From Terriglobus sp. RCC_193 (GTDB lineage Bacteria; Acidobacteriota; Terriglobia; Terriglobales; Acidobacteriaceae): a stretch of 64,000 nt of DNA. Location of the stretch: positions 434,001-498,000 of the forward strand of contig NZ_JBFUPK010000001.1 in NCBI RefSeq assembly GCF_041355105.1, written 5' to 3'. Shown in pieces: positions 61,597-64,000 of this stretch (positions are counted from its first letter, which is position 1; each line of letters starts with the position of its first letter). A program made the translations under genes and the position numbers. The notes beneath the pieces were generated by a model. It was not told the DNA's origin. It did not search any database and saw nothing but the letters and a program-made list of their open reading frames with translations.

Positions 61597-63878
61597 AGGC
61601 TGTTCCCCTGTTGTTGCAATGCACGTTGCGCTATCGCCAGTGCGGATACCACGGCCGCAGTCGTAAAGTTGCCGCGATAGTCCAGGTGAACCCTCTCGTT
61701 CCCATTACAGACAATGGTTGATGGCAATGGAATCCGCATACGCGCTGCGGGCAGCCATCCATCTTCTATCTGAAGGTGGAGCAAAAGCTCTATTGCGAAA
61801 TGTATTTGCTGTGAATGGTGGTGGAGGTCGGCGGCACAAAGTGCCTTGAGGCAGAACGCGAGATCAAACGCATTCCTCTCTTTACTGTTGCCGATCTCAA
61901 GTATGGAAGCGGCAGCCCATCGTTGTGCTGCACTTACGATATCGGCATATTCACTTCTACCTGCCAGGGCAGATACAGCCATAGCGGTTGGATAGGCATC
62001 GCCATGCCACCAATAGCCTGACCAGTGGCCATTACGCTGCAGACGGCGAAGAAATACGAGTGAAGTGTCGGGAAGGAGTGGGGCTGCGGCTGCCGTGACG
62101 CATATGTGGGTTTGCTCCCAACCGCCAAACGATTCGTCCACTGCCATGCCCATTCGCGTGGAGAGTTGCACATGATCTGCATATGTGCGGACGCCGCCAT
62201 TCTCAGAGGTATGACGTCGAAGAAAATTCATTCCATTCTTGAACGCTTCGCTATGCTCGAGATGGAGACGTTTCAATAAGTGCAGCACCCATGCCGTGCT
62301 ATCTGCATCTGGTGCCTGATGAATCCAATATCCCCACCCGCCATCGCTTCGCTGCGTTCGCAGCAGAGCTGCAGCGCATTCTTCTGCAGCATCGCGCACA
62401 GAAGGGAAGTCTGTATCCAGAAGATGGAAGGCAATGAATGCGCTCACCCACTCATCACTGAGTGACGGCGTTTTAAAGTCGCGCCACAAACCGCTTTGCG
62501 GCTGACACCGAAGCAGCCGATGTGTGCCAGCTTCGATCGCATCTGAAATGCCATGCGGGGTTTGTTCGTCGCGAAGCGTTGTTTTGCGAGGGGGGCCGCT
62601 GGGTGCCTTCCATGAACGCGTTGCTGCCGGTGCGATCCATTCATGCGAGGCGCCAAGGTAAGCCTTTGCTTCCCATTGTCCCCCTGGTTCGCCGCTGAGC
62701 TTCAGATGATAGAGCTTGCGCACGAAAGCGGAGAAGTGGTCTTCGGGCTGCGCAGTCGATTGTGCAATCAGATCCAATGGCCACGGTGTTTCTGTGCTGA
62801 TTGGCAAAGTCTCTCCAGGCAGCGCCATCAACGCATGCAGCTTTGCAGTGCTACACAGATTGTCCTCGCAGAGTTCGCTGAGTGTCTGTTCCCATAGAGG
62901 GTCGGCATCTGGCTGTTCATCGAAGAAACATTCCATGCCAATGCGCGGAAGAACTTGAACTGTATCGCTCTGAGGCTTCAGGTCCAAAGCCAGGGTCACC
63001 CGATCAGCGTTGGTCAGTGATGCGGTAAATTGTTCGGCCGCTGCACGGCAATTACCGGAATAGCCGATGCCGGCAAGATAGCATTCCACGGTGGATGGAA
63101 GAAGTCGTTTCACGTTGATCCGCACGAAATCGCCAGTGCGTCCAAGCATGAGTCCCAGACCGGAGACGAACTCCCCGTTCTTACATGTTCCTATGCAGTG
63201 ATCTACTGCAGTTTGCAAATTGGACGAGGCCTGTCCTGAGAGAAGATTGATAGCTCGCGCTGCAACTTCACGTGCGGTAGCCGGATCATCCGGTAAGGAA
63301 AGAAATATTGAGGGAAAGGATGGCTCGCGACCGAAGGGCAGATCGAATTCAAGAAAAATTTCGTCAACATGGCGCGATAGAACACTGCTGACGTCTGAGA
63401 GTTCGTTGGCAAAGTGTTCGAGGCCATCTACTCCTGAGAGCGCTGGCGATGAGAGATAGTGCGCCAATTGCGGATAGACGCCATCGTTACGTCGAAATTG
63501 CTGCTGCAGGTCGACCTGCGTTTCTCCGTCCCGCAGGCGAAACTCCAAGGCAATCCTCGGGACTGGAGGGAGTGTTTCGGACAGGGAAGAGATCGTACGC
63601 AGCGAATGAGGCGAGATGAGTGCTGATTCCGTGTCGGGTAACAGGAATGGGCAATAATCCGCCAGAGACAATGGAACATGCCAATGGTTCGCGTTGTGCG
63701 GTACAGCCATACCACCCGATGACATTCGTTGAAACGATGTGAGCTTCATTGGCGATATCCGATTTCGGTTAGCCAAGCGAAGCGCCTGCGTTGTACATTT
63801 TGCCGCGATGAAACAGAATTGGCCAGCGAGAAGCAGATAGAAAATTGTTGATGGAGAGGAGTAGCAGTGAGAAGCCAC
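61593..63878 (-). CDS. Two-domain protein: unknown N-terminal domain and squalene-cyclase-like repeats
   Basis: Up to 761 residues, from a GTG at 63878 with AAGGA 10 nt upstream; an ATG at 63749 is alternative. Numbering is from the GTG. A hydrophobic stretch lies at residues 11-28. Residues ~105-415 form an N-terminal domain with GLGLMLGRTGDFVRIN, VLPRIGMECFFDE and QWEAKAYLGASHEW; I recall similar uncharacterised proteins beside RiPP genes. Residues ~445-761 hold prenyltransferase/squalene-oxidase repeats (QRSDGGWGYW 509-518, GGWEQTHICVT, RNGHWSGYWWHGDAYPT). The class II terpene-cyclase DXDD is DADS (524-527), so canonical protonation chemistry is doubtful, and only one barrel fits. It is first in the RiPP operon within the window. 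Confidence 0.7.
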   Translation of the reverse strand: MASHCYSSPSTIFYLLLAGQFCFIAAKCTTQALRLANRNRISPMKLTSFQRMSSGGMAVPHNANHWHVPLSLADYCPFLLPDTESALISPHSLRTISSLSETLPPVPRIALEFRLRDGETQVDLQQQFRRNDGVYPQLAHYLSSPALSGVDGLEHFANELSDVSSVLSRHVDEIFLEFDLPFGREPSFPSIFLSLPDDPATAREVAARAINLLSGQASSNLQTAVDHCIGTCKNGEFVSGLGLMLGRTGDFVRINVKRLLPSTVECYLAGIGYSGNCRAAAEQFTASLTNADRVTLALDLKPQSDTVQVLPRIGMECFFDEQPDADPLWEQTLSELCEDNLCSTAKLHALMALPGETLPISTETPWPLDLIAQSTAQPEDHFSAFVRKLYHLKLSGEPGGQWEAKAYLGASHEWIAPAATRSWKAPSGPPRKTTLRDEQTPHGISDAIEAGTHRLLRCQPQSGLWRDFKTPSLSDEWVSAFIAFHLLDTDFPSVRDAAEECAAALLRTQRSDGGWGYWIHQAPDADSTAWVLHLLKRLHLEHSEAFKNGMNFLRRHTSENGGVRTYADHVQLSTRMGMAVDESFGGWEQTHICVTAAAAPLLPDTSLVFLRRLQRNGHWSGYWWHGDAYPTAMAVSALAGRSEYADIVSAAQRWAAASILEIGNSKERNAFDLAFCLKALCAADLHHHSQQIHFAIELLLHLQIEDGWLPAARMRIPLPSTIVCNGNERVHLDYRGNFTTAAVVSALAIAQRALQQQGNSL

Positions 63879-64000
63879 AGCGTCTCATTCCTTGCCGAGT
63901 CGTTTGGATTACCGCCGTTTATGCCGCTAAATCGACGTATTTCTTAGGTCAGTGGCGAGAACGACGCGCCTCTACCGCGACAGAACAAAGAGAAGTGTAC

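Noticed and set aside
63749-63900. Short frame MRRCGFSLLLLSINNFLS at the start of the RiPP operon, considered as another precursor
   Set aside because: It has no leader motif and overlaps the start region of the two-domain protein in another frame.

Overview
The window looks like the chromosome of an acidobacterium of the Terriglobia type (Terriglobus, Granulicella or Edaphobacter-like). This is inferred from a ~1180-residue Oar-like TonB-dependent receptor with an N-terminal carboxypeptidase-regulatory domain, a CadC-type winged helix fused to a beta-propeller, many secreted Ig/BACON-repeat proteins, and a dispersed intergenic repeat of a style I associate with these genomes. No rRNA, tRNA, CRISPR array or transposase was seen.

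Layout. 1-3.4 kb: class I ribonucleotide reductase on the minus strand (nrdA, then nrdB, which is cut by the window edge), with a candidate NrdR operator pair upstream. 3.8-11.1 kb: a secreted SmpA/BamE-like protein, a Slt-type lytic transglycosylase and an Oar-like TonB receptor whose leader carries LacI-type palindromes. 11.2-53.1 kb: a 42-kb exopolysaccharide (EPS) island. 53.2-57.4 kb: a sigma-54 activator, a small membrane protein and a CadC-like membrane sensor. 57.7-63.9 kb: a RiPP locus of lasso-peptide type.

EPS island. glmS and a UDP-sugar C4-epimerase supply amino-sugar precursor. A WbpE-like aminotransferase here, and WbpA-, WbpB-, WbpD- and WbpI-like genes at 46.5-52.1 kb, together match the route to a UDP-2,3-diacetamido-uronic acid. 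A polyprenyl-phosphate sugar transferase starts the repeat unit. About five GT4 and two GT2 glycosyltransferases extend it, and an O-acyltransferase and two NodB deacetylases decorate it. Wzx and Wzy flip and polymerise it. A Wza-like exporter, an outer-membrane barrel, a Wzz-like co-polymerase and a BY-kinase control export. Two paralogous beta-helix proteins and a 1402-residue NodB-BACON-lectin protein probably act on the polymer outside the cytoplasm. Most minus-strand genes are coupled by ATGA or TAATG overlaps. Candidate -24/-12 (GG-N10-GC) promoters precede the main transcription units, which fits the sigma-54 activator encoded at the island's edge.

RiPP locus. Reading leftward, one operon encodes a large two-domain protein (unknown N-terminal domain plus squalene-cyclase-like repeats), a 67-residue Nif11-like small protein, a lasso B2 protease, a B1/PqqD-like recognition protein, an asparagine-synthetase-like lasso cyclase, a 42-residue lasso precursor with a TTG start at 58668-58796, and an HprK-like kinase. 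The precursor ends in serine, the residue phosphorylated in paeninodin-type lasso peptides. The first four genes overlap or nearly touch. Coupling a Nif11-like protein and a cyclase-repeat protein to lasso machinery is the most novel feature of the window.
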